Source of the DNA: Streptomyces sp. NBC_00878
GTDB lineage: Bacteria > Actinomycetota > Actinomycetes > Streptomycetales > Streptomycetaceae
NCBI RefSeq assembly: GCF_026341515.1
Contig: NZ_JAPEOK010000004.1
Location: forward strand, 31,015-95,014
Length of the DNA: 64,000 bases
Direction of reading: 5' to 3'
In this document: one piece after another, positions 1 through 7,627 of the stretch
How positions within the stretch are numbered: position 1 is the stretch's first letter
Layout: each line of letters opens with the position of its first letter
Notes under the pieces: model-generated
The model's database searches: none
The model's input: only the letters and a program-made list of their open reading frames with translations
What the model was told of the DNA's origin: nothing
Translations under genes and position numbers: made by a program

Positions 1-145
1 CACCGCTGTCGATGACGGTGACGGTGACGCGGAGGGCGACCCCGGCCGCCGAGGGGACCTCGGTGGCCATGTCGGTCAGGCCACCCAGCAGGTTCCGGCC
101 CGCACGGCGGGCGAGCATCTCGCGGGCGATGCGCTGCTGGTCCAT
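1..145 (-). CDS. Unknown protein, partial, off left edge
   Basis: This leftward frame starts with ATG at 145 and stays open past position 1, so only about 48 codons are visible (MDQQRIAREMLARRAG at the start). The ATG overlaps the TGA of the preceding gene (TGATG), so it is the third member of a coupled operon beginning at 725. The visible part is a basic helical N-terminus followed by alternating hydrophobic residues. I recognise no family, and the size and end lie outside the window. Confidence 0.6.
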   Translation of the reverse strand, partial: MDQQRIAREMLARRAGRNLLGGLTDMATEVPSAAGVALRVTVTVIDSG

Positions 146-318
146 CACGCCACCGCCTTCACGACGACGAGGAAGCTGTCGGTGTGGAGGTCCATGACCA
201 CCTGGGCGGGCTGCCCGGCGGTACGGCGGTCGGCGGCGAACTCCTCGGCCGGCCAGGACCCGCGGGGCCCCCCAGCGGGGAAGCGTTCCAGGACGGTGCG
301 GTCAGCGTTGGCGGCCAT
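145..318 (-). CDS. Small unknown protein, 57 aa
   Basis: The ATG at 318 overlaps the TGA of the gene upstream, and the stop overlaps the ATG of the gene downstream. This double coupling is the main evidence that it is real. The protein has a charged, proline-rich first half and a C-terminus of beta-strand character (QVVMDLHTDSFLVVVKAV). It has no cysteine motif and no membrane segment. No family recognised. Confidence 0.6.
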   Translation of the reverse strand: MAANADRTVLERFPAGGPRGSWPAEEFAADRRTAGQPAQVVMDLHTDSFLVVVKAVA

Positions 319-725
319 CACCGGGTCACCGCCTTGCGGATACTGCGGACGATGTGACGGGTCTCGGAGATGACGGCGCGCGTGGTCAACCGGGCGTAGC
401 GGGCCGGGTCCTCGCAGAGCAGACGGCGGTTCCCGGCACGCCGGTCACGGCGCTCGATACGGCGGGCCGCGCTCCGGTGCGCGGCGGCCAGCAAGTAGTA
501 GGAGTCGCGTATGGCAGCCACCTTGGTGACCTGCTCCCAGGGGATGCCGGTCAGGTTGCCGAGGACGATGTGGGCCGAGTGCCGGGCGGACAGGCTGCGG
601 GCCGTGCGCTGAGCGCAACGCATCTCGGCGTAGTGATAGTTCGACGTGCGGACCGGGGCGACCGGCTGGACGTTGTCGTCAGGGTGCGGTGCCATGGAAA
701 TGGTTGCTGTGCGATCCTGCTTCAT
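318..725 (-). CDS. Unknown basic helical protein, 135 aa
   Basis: I chose the ATG at 725 because a strong site (GGAGGT) sits 8 nt upstream; an in-frame ATG at 788 has none. After a disordered Pro/Asp N-terminus the protein is mostly helical and rich in Arg and Ala, with a conserved-looking core (LGNLTGIPWEQVTKVAAIRD) and a strongly basic tail. It is the first gene of the leftward operon 725 to <1. The Arg-rich make-up would suit nucleic-acid binding, but this is inference. The operon is divergent from the small HTH gene at 948. Confidence 0.65.
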   Translation of the reverse strand: MKQDRTATISMAPHPDDNVQPVAPVRTSNYHYAEMRCAQRTARSLSARHSAHIVLGNLTGIPWEQVTKVAAIRDSYYLLAAAHRSAARRIERRDRRAGNRRLLCEDPARYARLTTRAVISETRHIVRSIRKAVTR

Positions 726-869
726 GCGGATCGACCTCCTGATAGCGCAGGTAGGGCGGTTCTCAGTTCCTTGCGGTGCTCGTAACACCGCTCGGGACGC
801 ACGGCCCCGGGTCGGCTTCTGCCGTCCGGGGTCGTGTTCGTTGTGCTGGTACCAGAGTCCCGCACCTGG

Positions 870-899
870 TGGACATTGTCAATCGGGTTGGGCCATACT
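870..899 (+). promoter_or_regulatory. Putative promoter for the 948 HTH gene
   Basis: TGGACA at 870-875 and CATACT at 894-899 are separated by 18 bp and point at the small HTH gene. The 222-bp gap between the divergent starts at 725 and 948 must hold both promoters. I could not pick out the leftward one. Confidence 0.4.
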
Positions 900-947
900 G
901 AGGGAGATTCATTGGCGAACGAGACAGGTAAGGAGGTCCCGCGGTTG

Positions 948-1172
948 ATGACCATCCCGGAAATTGCGGAGCATCGCGGGCTGAGCCGCCAGCGCGTGCA
1001 CCGGATCGCCAGATCGGATCCGAAGTTCCCGGAGCCGGTGCTGGAGCCGGGTACGACGCGCGTCAAGTACCCGACCGATGCGGTCGACGAGTACTTCGCC
1101 ACGCGGGTCCTCCAGCCCGGCCGGCGTACGGACTTGGAGGCGAAGCAGCAGGAGACCGATGCGGATGAGTGA
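948..1172 (+). CDS. AlpA/excisionase-like HTH protein, 74 aa
   Basis: This is a small winged-helix or MerR-type DNA-binding protein. Residues 1-50 carry the pattern of AlpA-like regulators: a helix-turn-helix (IPEIAEHRGLSRQRVHRIAR), then a wing with aromatic, Pro and charged residues (FPEPVLEP, RVKYPTDAVDEY). An AAGGAGG ribosome site at 930-936 serves ATG 948; TTG at 945 is an alternative start. Such proteins act as excisionases or repressors in actinobacterial mobile elements. It sits opposite the leftward operon and upstream of a GntR regulator, a usual place for a control switch. The exact role is inferred. Confidence 0.75.
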   Translation: MTIPEIAEHRGLSRQRVHRIARSDPKFPEPVLEPGTTRVKYPTDAVDEYFATRVLQPGRRTDLEAKQQETDADE

Positions 1173-1245
1173 TCCGGATGCCGATCCACCATGCCGTCCC
1201 CCACTCGGATGCAGTCCGGCGGGGCACTCCCGCCGGATAGAGGAC

Positions 1246-1272
1246 TACAGTATTGCTCTATCCAATGCTCTA
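1246..1272 (+). promoter_or_regulatory. -10 box and direct repeat upstream of GntR gene
   Basis: A TACAGT -10-like hexamer (1246-1251) is followed by two copies of TGCTCTA (1254-1260 and 1266-1272), spaced 12 bp apart. Direct repeats just downstream of a -10 box would suit autorepression by the adjacent GntR protein. I found no good -35 box. Confidence 0.35.
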
Positions 1273-1307
1273 CCTGCAAGCCTTACGGAGCAGAAAGGGG
1301 ACAGTGC

Positions 1308-2039
1308 ATGAGCGGAAACACCGGATATGCGGAGATCGCCACATTTTTTCGGCGGCAGATTGCGGACGGCACGCTCGCCCCGGGCGACTCGATGCCGACA
1401 CAGAAGCAGGTTCGTCAGCAGTTCGGTGCGTCCATCACCACGGTGAACAGAGCCTTCCAGATGCTCAAAGCGGAAGGCCTGACAGCTGCTCGGGTGGGCC
1501 AGGGAACAACGGTTGCCGAGAGGCCCCGAGTAGCCGCGACCGCTACCGCTCGTCTACGCCGGATCTCCCGAACTGGGCGCGCTTACGGACCCAAGGAGAG
1601 GTCCGTCGACCATCAGGCGCGGCTGCTGTCGTGCGCTGATCCGGATGTGGCTGCCGAGTTGGACATCGAGTTGCATGACGAGGTCCTGGTGCGCAGTCGT
1701 GTGTACATGAAGGGGAACGTCCGCACGATCGCTTCGTTCTCGTTCATCAATCCGCGGGGATGGGCCGCTGTGCCGGAGAGCCTAAGCCCCGAGCCATTGG
1801 AACGCTTCTGGCAGGAGGACTACAAGGAGCGCACGGGCCGAACGACCGTGAAGCTTCCTGAGCGGCGCGGCGCCCGCCTCGCGTACCCCTACGAACTGGC
1901 CATGCTGAAGGTCGACGCGCCTCCGAACGCTGCTGTCCCAGTTCTGGTCCTGCTCAACACCTGGCACGACGAAGATGGTCCGTTGGAGCACTGGCAGGAC
2001 GTCTTTGCGCCGGGGCTGTGGGACAGCGACGAGGAGTAA
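1308..2039 (+). CDS. GntR-family transcriptional regulator with UTRA domain, 243 aa
   Basis: This is a DNA-binding regulator. Residues about 5-70 form the GntR winged helix (YAEIATFFRRQIADGTLAPG, then MPTQKQVRQQFGAS and NRAFQMLKAEGL). Residues about 95-235 look like a UTRA ligand-binding domain (DEVLVRSRVYMKG, AYPYELAMLKVDAP). The length is normal for the HutC/UTRA subfamily. ATG 1308 follows AAAGGGGAC; an in-frame ATG at 1191 lies upstream of the promoter-like repeat and has no ribosome site. The same architecture is found in KorSA-type repressors of Streptomyces integrative elements. The ligand cannot be read from the sequence. Confidence 0.85.
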   Translation: MSGNTGYAEIATFFRRQIADGTLAPGDSMPTQKQVRQQFGASITTVNRAFQMLKAEGLTAARVGQGTTVAERPRVAATATARLRRISRTGRAYGPKERSVDHQARLLSCADPDVAAELDIELHDEVLVRSRVYMKGNVRTIASFSFINPRGWAAVPESLSPEPLERFWQEDYKERTGRTTVKLPERRGARLAYPYELAMLKVDAPPNAAVPVLVLLNTWHDEDGPLEHWQDVFAPGLWDSDEE

Positions 2040-2113
2040 CCAGAGCCCCCAAGGGACGTTCCCCCAGTACCCGGAGAGGAGTTCGGAGTGATGCACATCC
2101 CGCCGTAGAAGGC

Positions 2114-2156
2114 GGGCGGTCGGCATTGGGTCACCACAACCCGCCGACCGCCCTTT
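2114..2156 (+). terminator. Hairpin terminator after GntR gene
   Basis: A perfect 11-bp stem (GGGCGGTCGGC, 2114-2124, with its complement 2143-2153) has an 18-nt loop and is followed by TTT. A five-codon ORF (ATG 2091 to TAG 2108) with a GGAG site lies just upstream. It could be a leader peptide or chance. Confidence 0.75.
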
Positions 2157-2276
2157 CAGGCCGCCGACCTGCGAAGACAAGCGGCCCAGCACAGACCACC
2201 AGTTACGGAAGGACCTGTACGTGGCAAGCGTATCTCCCCTTCCCTCCAAGGGAAGTAATCAGCTGGGGGTGCTCGG

Positions 2277-2576
2277 ATGACCGAGCACAAAGACCCCGCC
2301 TACATTTCGTTCACCGACGCCGCAGCCCTGCTCGTAAGGCGCGGCATCGCTGGCAGCATCACGCCACGGGGCCTGCGCTACATGGCCATCTCAAGGGGTC
2401 GTAGGAAGGCCCCCGACGAGCAGCGGTGGCCCTTCGGTGACGGTCCAGGCCAGGAGCCGTATCTGGTCGCGGGCAGGACGCGCATGATGCGTACCGCCCG
2501 TCTGCTGGAGTACCTCGAGGAGTTCCCGCCCAAGGGGCGCGGTCCCGCACGAGACGCCAACGGCTCCGACAGTTAG
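2277..2576 (+). CDS. Unknown protein, 99 aa, possible DNA-binding
   Basis: ATG 2277 follows GGGGGTG. The N-terminal half reads as a helix-turn-helix-like segment (FTDAAALLVRRGIAGSITPR, then GLRYMAISRGRRKAP). The C-terminus is Pro/Gly rich and probably disordered. The gene follows the GntR gene after a terminator, so it probably has its own promoter. The family is not recognised with certainty, and the DNA-binding role is inferred from the segment and its neighbours. Confidence 0.6.
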   Translation: MTEHKDPAYISFTDAAALLVRRGIAGSITPRGLRYMAISRGRRKAPDEQRWPFGDGPGQEPYLVAGRTRMMRTARLLEYLEEFPPKGRGPARDANGSDS

Positions 2577-2822
2577 CAGTATCGGTCGCGTCTCCGACCA
2601 GTCGTGTTCGCAGCCACGGCCCGGAAACGCAAGACGGCCCGGCAGAAGAGAGTTCGCAGCTCCCCTCAACGCCAGGCCGCCCAAGCAGTACCAGCGGGTT
2701 GGAGCCCGCTGGCGTTCGAAGTCCCCACGGATAGTTAGGCGAGGCTTCATGCCAAGAGTAGCGGCACTTCGCAACGTGCCAAGTGGTCGCCCCGATGTGA
2801 TCACTCACATGGTGGGGGGCCG

Positions 2823-4094
2823 ATGAGGAAGCGCTCCGGCCGGCCGCCACGGTTTGCTGCGGTCCCCAACGAGACGATCGATGACGCCGTGAATCTGGAC
2901 TTCATGGCGCTCGCCCTGCTGACGATCCTGATCCGCCATCGCGACGGATGGGACTTGACGCTGGAGAGGATCGGCAAAAAGTACGGGTACGGGCGTGAGG
3001 CGCTGGCGAAGGCCATGGGTCTGCTGATGGTGGCCCAGTACGTCGTAAAGATCCGCATGATGTCCGTACACGGCAATCAGTGGTCGACGGAGGTCTACGT
3101 CTACGACACGCCTGCCACTGAGGCCGAGGTGGAAGCCCTTCTCGAGGCCGTCGAGAAGGAATCAGAGGTCGTACGAGCGGAAGTCATCCAGCCCACGAAG
3201 ACGGCCCTCGAGCACGCCGCGTCTCGCCGAACAAAGCTGGCGGCCAAGGACACGGGTCGCCAAGGGCCCAGCGTGGCCGTTCCCCGAGTGCAGGAAAACC
3301 CGCACTCGGGCGCGACCTGCGGAAACGACGAGAAACCCCAGGTGGGCCCCGAGTGCCGGGATTCCCGACAGTCGGGGGACCCTGCAGTCTTTAAGAAGAC
3401 GGTGGGTGAGAAGACGAAAGAAGATGAAGAACTCGGTGGTGACGGCCGTCAGGCCCCCTCAGGTAGTAGGGGTTCGCGTGGTGGCGGCTCCGCCGCGTCC
3501 GGAAGAACGAATCCCCCTCCCCTGACCCGTGACGACAAGCGCCGGTACGAGCAGGCCGTTGCTGCGCTGCCGCCCGTTCTGGCGAGCCTCGTGCCGAAGA
3601 ACGCACCCAGGGATCTGAGGCAGGCCGTTCTGGATGCCCTCGACTCCGACGGGCCGGCCGCTCGTACGCCGGAGCAGCTGGTCGACTACCGGCTGATGCC
3701 GAAGTGGCGGAAGCACTACGGGTCCCGGGACTCCGCTGGACCGATCCGCAAGCCGGTGGGCGTGCTGAAGGCGATGCTGCGCTGGGATGCCGAGTGCGGT
3801 GACAAGCGCTGCGACGAGCGGACGAACGTCGACTCTGGGGAGGCGTGCCGGGCTTGCGAGATGCGGGCTGTGGACCGCCGTGCGGACCGTGAGAGGGAGC
3901 AGCGCTCCTCACGTCCTGCGGGGCCTCCGGTGGACGTTCCTGGGCCGCGTACGGAGCCCGTGCCGGTTTCGCCGGTGGTTCATCAGCCGACGGTGGTGGT
4001 GGATGCGTCGCTGGCCCCCTTGGGGGACACGAAGGCCGGTATGCGACAGCTGCGGGCGGCGATGGTGGAGAAGGCGTTGCGGCCGCGCGTGTAG
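2823..4094 (+). CDS. wHTH replication-protein-like, 423 aa
   Basis: Residues about 10-110 form a winged helix of the type seen in plasmid and phage replication initiators or DnaD-like proteins (FMALALLTILIRHRDGWDLT, RIGKKYGYGREALAKAMGLL). Residues about 130-235 are a charged disordered linker, and residues about 240-345 form a helical domain ending in a cysteine cluster (CGDKRC, GEACRACEM) that may bind zinc. GGTGGGGGG precedes ATG 2823. The partner could be DNA at an origin or a helicase loader. Its position in a regulator cluster of the kind left by integrative elements supports replication or control, but the function is not proven. Confidence 0.6.
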   Translation: MRKRSGRPPRFAAVPNETIDDAVNLDFMALALLTILIRHRDGWDLTLERIGKKYGYGREALAKAMGLLMVAQYVVKIRMMSVHGNQWSTEVYVYDTPATEAEVEALLEAVEKESEVVRAEVIQPTKTALEHAASRRTKLAAKDTGRQGPSVAVPRVQENPHSGATCGNDEKPQVGPECRDSRQSGDPAVFKKTVGEKTKEDEELGGDGRQAPSGSRGSRGGGSAASGRTNPPPLTRDDKRRYEQAVAALPPVLASLVPKNAPRDLRQAVLDALDSDGPAARTPEQLVDYRLMPKWRKHYGSRDSAGPIRKPVGVLKAMLRWDAECGDKRCDERTNVDSGEACRACEMRAVDRRADREREQRSSRPAGPPVDVPGPRTEPVPVSPVVHQPTVVVDASLAPLGDTKAGMRQLRAAMVEKALRPRV

Positions 4095-4162
4095 CGGCCC
4101 GCTGTCCGGTGTCCCAGTTTCCCGTACCCGGGACACTCAGAACTCGAAGTGTGGAGGGTGGC

Positions 4163-4708
4163 ATGTCGATTCAGCTGGAATTCCCCGTATCGGACCGCCG
4201 ACCGACGGACGTCATACGCGACCTGTCCGACTACGGCAAGGCTCGCGCTCCCCAGATGGAACGGCCTCGCGCGTCCGATCAATCCCTGCGTAATATCGCG
4301 GCTGCCCGGCTCCGGGCGACTGCCCTTCCTGGCAGTGAAGAGCGAGCCAAACTGACCTCCGAGCAGATCGTCGACCGCAGGACTTCGCTGGCGGACGCCC
4401 AGATAGCTCTCTCTGCGGCCCGGGGGGTTTCGCTCGACGACATCGATCCGTTCTCCGGCTACAGCACGTCCCGCAGGGCTTACGGCGCTGTCCGCCACTC
4501 GTGGATCTCGCTCATCAAGTTCCACGGGTTCAACGACGGCTATGACCAGCAGCCGCTCGACGAGGCTCTCGCATGGTGGGCGGAGCGCCGACCGCAGTAC
4601 CTGGACGGGGATGACTGGCTGGCCGCCGGAATGGCCGCTCACCGCGAGTACTGGCAGGGCGTCGGTCGCGGGTGCGGCGCACCGTACTGCGATGGGCACC
4701 CCGGCTGA
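4163..4708 (+). CDS. Unknown protein, 181 aa
   Basis: I chose ATG 4163 because GGAGGG lies just upstream; an in-frame ATG at 4109 overlaps the 3' region of the previous gene without a ribosome site. The protein is soluble and mixed alpha/beta. It has a helical centre (QIVDRRTSLADAQIALSAAR) and an aromatic C-terminal half (WISLIKFHGF, EALAWWAERRPQYL) ending in a small Cys/His tail (GCGAPYCDGH). No family recognised. It lies 68 bp after the wHTH gene and may share its transcript. Confidence 0.55.
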   Translation: MSIQLEFPVSDRRPTDVIRDLSDYGKARAPQMERPRASDQSLRNIAAARLRATALPGSEERAKLTSEQIVDRRTSLADAQIALSAARGVSLDDIDPFSGYSTSRRAYGAVRHSWISLIKFHGFNDGYDQQPLDEALAWWAERRPQYLDGDDWLAAGMAAHREYWQGVGRGCGAPYCDGHPG

Positions 4709-4760
4709 GCTGGCCCGGGCTGGGATGGTCGACAAGGCGCGCAGGCCCCGACGGTGACGT

Positions 4761-4790
4761 CCGGGCCCTCCGGTATCTGGGAGGGCCCGG
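4761..4790 (+). terminator. GC-rich hairpin
   Basis: A perfect 11-bp stem (CCGGGCCCTCC, 4761-4771, with 4780-4790) closes an 8-nt loop between two rightward genes. It lacks a U-tract, as is common for Streptomyces terminators. Confidence 0.6.
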
Positions 4791-4803
4791 CATCCTGTAC
4801 CCC

Positions 4804-5049
4804 ATGCCTGAGACGCTGCTGATCGAAGTGCCGGTCCTGTTCCAGTGGGTGCAAGCCCGTTCCGGAGGCTGTGGCTGCGTGTGCGCTTCCGTGCACCGCG
4901 GCTACGGCATCGAGCAGGGCGCGTGCTTCCAGGACGGGGAGCCGGACCTGTGGGTGCACCTGGTGGCCGCCGACGAGGTGTCCGGGAATCCGGTCCGGGT
5001 GTGCGCGAACTGCTACTACGCGATCAAGGCCAAGCTGCAGGACAGGTAG
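4804..5049 (+). CDS. Small Cys-rich protein, 81 aa
   Basis: ATG 4804 lies 13 nt after the hairpin, with only a weak ribosome site, so the message may be nearly leaderless. The protein has paired cysteines near the N-terminus (GGCGCVCASVH) and at the C-terminus (VRVCANCYYAI), which together could form a zinc site. The middle is acidic (DLWVHLVAADEVSG). No named family recognised. Confidence 0.55.
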   Translation: MPETLLIEVPVLFQWVQARSGGCGCVCASVHRGYGIEQGACFQDGEPDLWVHLVAADEVSGNPVRVCANCYYAIKAKLQDR

Positions 5050-5073
5050 TCGAATTCACACCACCCCTCGCTA

Positions 5074-5106
5074 GGCATTGCATTGCCATGTTCGTACGGG
5101 TACGGT
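5074..5106 (+). promoter_or_regulatory. Regulon promoter/operator, copy 1
   Basis: The near-palindrome GGCATTGCATTGCC (5074-5087) overlaps a TTGCAT -35 box (5078-5083). Exactly 17 bp later comes TACGGT (5101-5106). The same layout recurs at 8525, 27021, 34038 and 50060. This copy drives the 53-aa gene at 5244 with a leader of about 130 nt. Confidence 0.8.
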
Positions 5107-5243
5107 TTGTTTCACCGACCGGGGCAGGACGTCCACGCAAGGCCATACCTGCCCCGGCCGGGCCCAACACCGAACCCCCGAGGAAGCCCGACCTGCGCAG
5201 TCTGGACCGTCCAGACGCAGCGGACTTCCCAACGGGGGATGAG

Positions 5244-5405
5244 ATGACCGAGAACCATGCGGACAACGGCCAGATACGCACGCAGTACCTGAAAGTTGCG
5301 GTCCTGGCCGCGTTCTACACGATGATGCGAGCCCTAGGCGGGGACCCCGGAGACGCCACTGTCTACCTGTTATTCGCCAGCTCCATCCTCAGGATTCGAC
5401 TCTGA
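5244..5405 (+). CDS. Small protein, 53 aa, single-gene operon
   Basis: ATG 5244 follows GGGGGATGAG. The product has a charged N-terminus and two hydrophobic helices (YLKVAVLAAFYTMMRALGG and ATVYLLFASSILRI) that could insert in or lie on a membrane. It is the only gene between regulon promoter copy 1 and a strong terminator 3 nt after its stop, so it forms its own transcription unit. No family recognised. The layout makes it a good candidate for an early or lysogenic effector, which is inference. Confidence 0.6.
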   Translation: MTENHADNGQIRTQYLKVAVLAAFYTMMRALGGDPGDATVYLLFASSILRIRL

Positions 5406-5407
5406 CC

Positions 5408-5440
5408 AGGGCCCGTCCGTCACCCCCGCGGACGGGCCCT
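5408..5440 (+). terminator. Strong hairpin terminator
   Basis: A perfect 12-bp stem (AGGGCCCGTCCG, 5408-5419, with 5429-5440) and 9-nt loop lie directly after the stop at 5403-5405. Confidence 0.75.
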
Positions 5441-5515
5441 CCGACTGCCCAGGGGAACCATCCGACCGATCCACGGCACCGTAGACGTGACGCCCCGAGG
5501 AGGACCACCCCGCCC

Positions 5516-5977
5516 ATGACGACCGAGACCGTGTACCGGCTGCGCTGCGACGGCCCCCACTGCCCCACCACCGTCCTCACCGAGAATCTGAAGGACGCGC
5601 CTGAGGGATGGCGGGTGGTGAAGTCCACCGACCACATCCCCGTCCCGCCCCCACAGCCCGCCTACCAGCGTGGCCGCCGCACCAACACGTTGTCCTACGC
5701 CGAGCAGTGCCGCGGCTCCTTCACCCTCCACCTCTGCCCCGACCACACGACCGTGTTCGACGCGCACCTGCCACGCACCGACGGCCTCCACGCCCGGGCC
5801 GGCCGCGATCCGAACGCGTACGTGTCGTGCTCCTGCGGCATGCCGTACGTCCTCTCCGGCACCGGCTTCCGCCTCGCCGCAGCCGACATGAGCGGCCCGG
5901 CCGCGTACACGGAGAAGCAGTGGTGGCGGCACCTGCCCACCGAACTCAAGTGGTACGCCGAACGGAAGCCAGCCTGA
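5516..5977 (+). CDS. Unknown zinc-binding-like phage protein, 153 aa
   Basis: ATG 5516 follows GAGGAGG. Cysteines occur in spaced sets (RLRCDGPHC near residue 10, then EQCRG, LCPDH and SCSCGM), a layout that could hold one or two zinc ions. The C-terminus is aromatic (QWWRHLPTELKWYAE). It is the first gene of a rightward operon reaching 8253, and its TGA overlaps the ATG of the next gene. Function unknown. Confidence 0.65.
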   Translation: MTTETVYRLRCDGPHCPTTVLTENLKDAPEGWRVVKSTDHIPVPPPQPAYQRGRRTNTLSYAEQCRGSFTLHLCPDHTTVFDAHLPRTDGLHARAGRDPNAYVSCSCGMPYVLSGTGFRLAAADMSGPAAYTEKQWWRHLPTELKWYAERKPA

Positions 5978-6243
5978 TGGCCCGCCGTATCCGCGCCCGC
6001 GACATCGACGCCGTCCTCGCCTGCAACGGCTACCACCCGTCCGAGTTCCTCGACGGCGACTGGGATCCCGGCTACCGCACCGCCCAAGAACATCCGCGGC
6101 AGGTGAACGTCTTCCACGACGGGCCCGGAGAGCAGGACGGCCTCGAGCAGTACCGGCTGGAACTGCAGGCCGCCGGCTACTGCGTGATGCCCGATCAGCA
6201 GGTCGGTGGCGGGCGCCGCAGGCTGCACGTGACGAAGCCGTAG
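5977..6243 (+). CDS. Unknown protein, 88 aa
   Basis: The ATG at 5977 overlaps the stop of the previous gene (TGATG), so translation is coupled. The protein is small, soluble and acidic, with a basic start (MARRIRARDIDAVL) and a C-terminal strand pattern (LELQAAGYCVMPDQQ). No motif or family recognised. Confidence 0.6.
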   Translation: MARRIRARDIDAVLACNGYHPSEFLDGDWDPGYRTAQEHPRQVNVFHDGPGEQDGLEQYRLELQAAGYCVMPDQQVGGGRRRLHVTKP

Positions 6244-6265
6244 GGGACGACGAGAGGATGACGCC

Positions 6266-6562
6266 GTGACGGACACGCTTCCCGAGGGGCATCCGATCCC
6301 GTGGGAGGACCTGGTCGCGTACGAGCAGGAGCAAGGCGGCTACTGGCTCTACCCGCCCGGCTGTGACGTGTACGGCAACGGCAAGGTGTGGGTGTCCGTG
6401 CCGCGCCCCGAACAACCGGGTGAGGTGAATCGGTTCGTGAACCAGGTCCAGCACCTGGCGCAGATCGTGGACGCGCGCGCGAAAGAGACCGGGAACCCCG
6501 ACATGGCGGCGCTGGCGGAAGAGTTGAAGCGGGTGTGGGCCGGGCGGCCGAGCGCAGCATAG
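6266..6562 (+). CDS. Unknown protein, 98 aa
   Basis: It starts at GTG 6266 after GAGAGGATG, 22 nt from the previous stop and in the same operon. The sequence is rich in Trp and Tyr in its first half (GGYWLYPPGCDVYGN) and helical in the second (RFVNQVQHLAQIVDARA, ALAEELKRVWAG). No family recognised. Confidence 0.6.
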   Translation: MTDTLPEGHPIPWEDLVAYEQEQGGYWLYPPGCDVYGNGKVWVSVPRPEQPGEVNRFVNQVQHLAQIVDARAKETGNPDMAALAEELKRVWAGRPSAA

Positions 6563-6644
6563 GACTGGTTGCTCCGGTTCCCGCCCGGTCTGTCAGTGGC
6601 TGCCGCTACGATCCCGGGCACACGTCTACATCCCGGGGGAATCC

Positions 6645-6953
6645 ATGCGAATCATGCGCCGCAGACCCGTCCTGACCGTCATCGTCGTCCTGGCCGCGGC
6701 CGCGATCGCCGCGACCACCTGGGCATTCCTGCGGCCCACCTACGGCGACACCGTCAGCTCCTGCCAGACAGCGCTCTCCGCGCAGTTCAAAGCCAGCGGC
6801 AAGGGCAAGCCGGAAGCCTGCCAGGGAGTGAAGGAAGACGACTACTCCGCGATCCTCATGAACCAGATCATGGGCGATGAAGGCTGGCTGGACGAGGACG
6901 GGCGCTTCGACAAGAACAAGATGCTCGAGGACACACTGAACGGCGAGCAGTAG
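6645..6953 (+). CDS. Membrane-anchored small protein, 102 aa
   Basis: The N-terminus has an MRIMRRR basic stretch and one hydrophobic helix (VLTVIVVLAAAAIAATTWAF), fitting a signal anchor or uncleaved signal peptide. The remaining 70 residues would be outside the membrane. They contain two cysteines (SSCQTAL and EACQGV) that could form a disulfide, and an acidic C-terminus. A short ribosome site (GGGGGA) precedes ATG 6645. The role is unknown; an exclusion or envelope-modifying function is possible. Confidence 0.65.
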   Translation: MRIMRRRPVLTVIVVLAAAAIAATTWAFLRPTYGDTVSSCQTALSAQFKASGKGKPEACQGVKEDDYSAILMNQIMGDEGWLDEDGRFDKNKMLEDTLNGEQ

Positions 6954-7012
6954 CCTCGGACTCGCTGCAAGACTGGCGGACGCCGACACTCCCTTCCCGA
7001 AAGGCCTTCCCG

Positions 7013-7627
7013 GTGACCGAGTGGCACACCCAGAAGCTGGTCGTCATCAACGACACCTACGACCGCGACTACGCCTCCAACGGCAGGTCCCGGTACGGGG
7101 CGTATCTCCAGCAGCGGCCCGAGGAGTTCCGTGACTCGTGGACCGAAACGCCTCAGCCGATCGAGAGCCCAGAAGAGTTCGCCATGGCCGCCTGGCGGGT
7201 CGCGACCGCCCCCGTCATGGTCCCCGGCTACGTACAGGTCCGCCCCGACCTGCGCGGCGTCACGCTGCACACCGACGACGAAGACGGCACCCTGTACGTC
7301 GACATCTGCGTTCCGCTCCGCCACACGCACATCGGCGGCGACACGAAGCGGTTCCCGTACCAGTGGCAGGACTGGCAGACCGAGCGGAGCTACGACGACT
7401 CCGTCTACCACGCCCTGCTTGAGCCGGAGTCCAACAAGAAGCCATCCGTCCTGGCCACGGCCACCGTACGGGTCCCGGGGCGCGACTGGCCGGCCCTGCC
7501 CGCCCCGACCGTGTACGACGGACCGAAGCTGCTGGGCGAAGCGCGTGATGTTGTCACCGCACTGGTTGCGTACATCAACGATGATGCTGGTCCGATGGTC
7601 GCTCGGGTCCTCGGAGAGAAGCCGTGA
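7013..7627 (+). CDS. Unknown protein, 204 aa
   Basis: It starts at GTG 7013. The protein is soluble with several aromatic motifs (YDRDYASNGRSRYGAYLQQR, RFPYQWQDWQTER) and a C-terminal helix (LGEARDVVTALVAYIND). The stop overlaps the next GTG (GTGA), so the two products are probably made in equal amounts. No family recognised. Confidence 0.65.
   Translation: MTEWHTQKLVVINDTYDRDYASNGRSRYGAYLQQRPEEFRDSWTETPQPIESPEEFAMAAWRVATAPVMVPGYVQVRPDLRGVTLHTDDEDGTLYVDICVPLRHTHIGGDTKRFPYQWQDWQTERSYDDSVYHALLEPESNKKPSVLATATVRVPGRDWPALPAPTVYDGPKLLGEARDVVTALVAYINDDAGPMVARVLGEKP

Noticed and set aside
2091..2108. Five-codon leader ORF before the 2114 terminator
   Set aside because: Too short to judge. It has a GGAG site but could be chance, so it is not listed as a gene.
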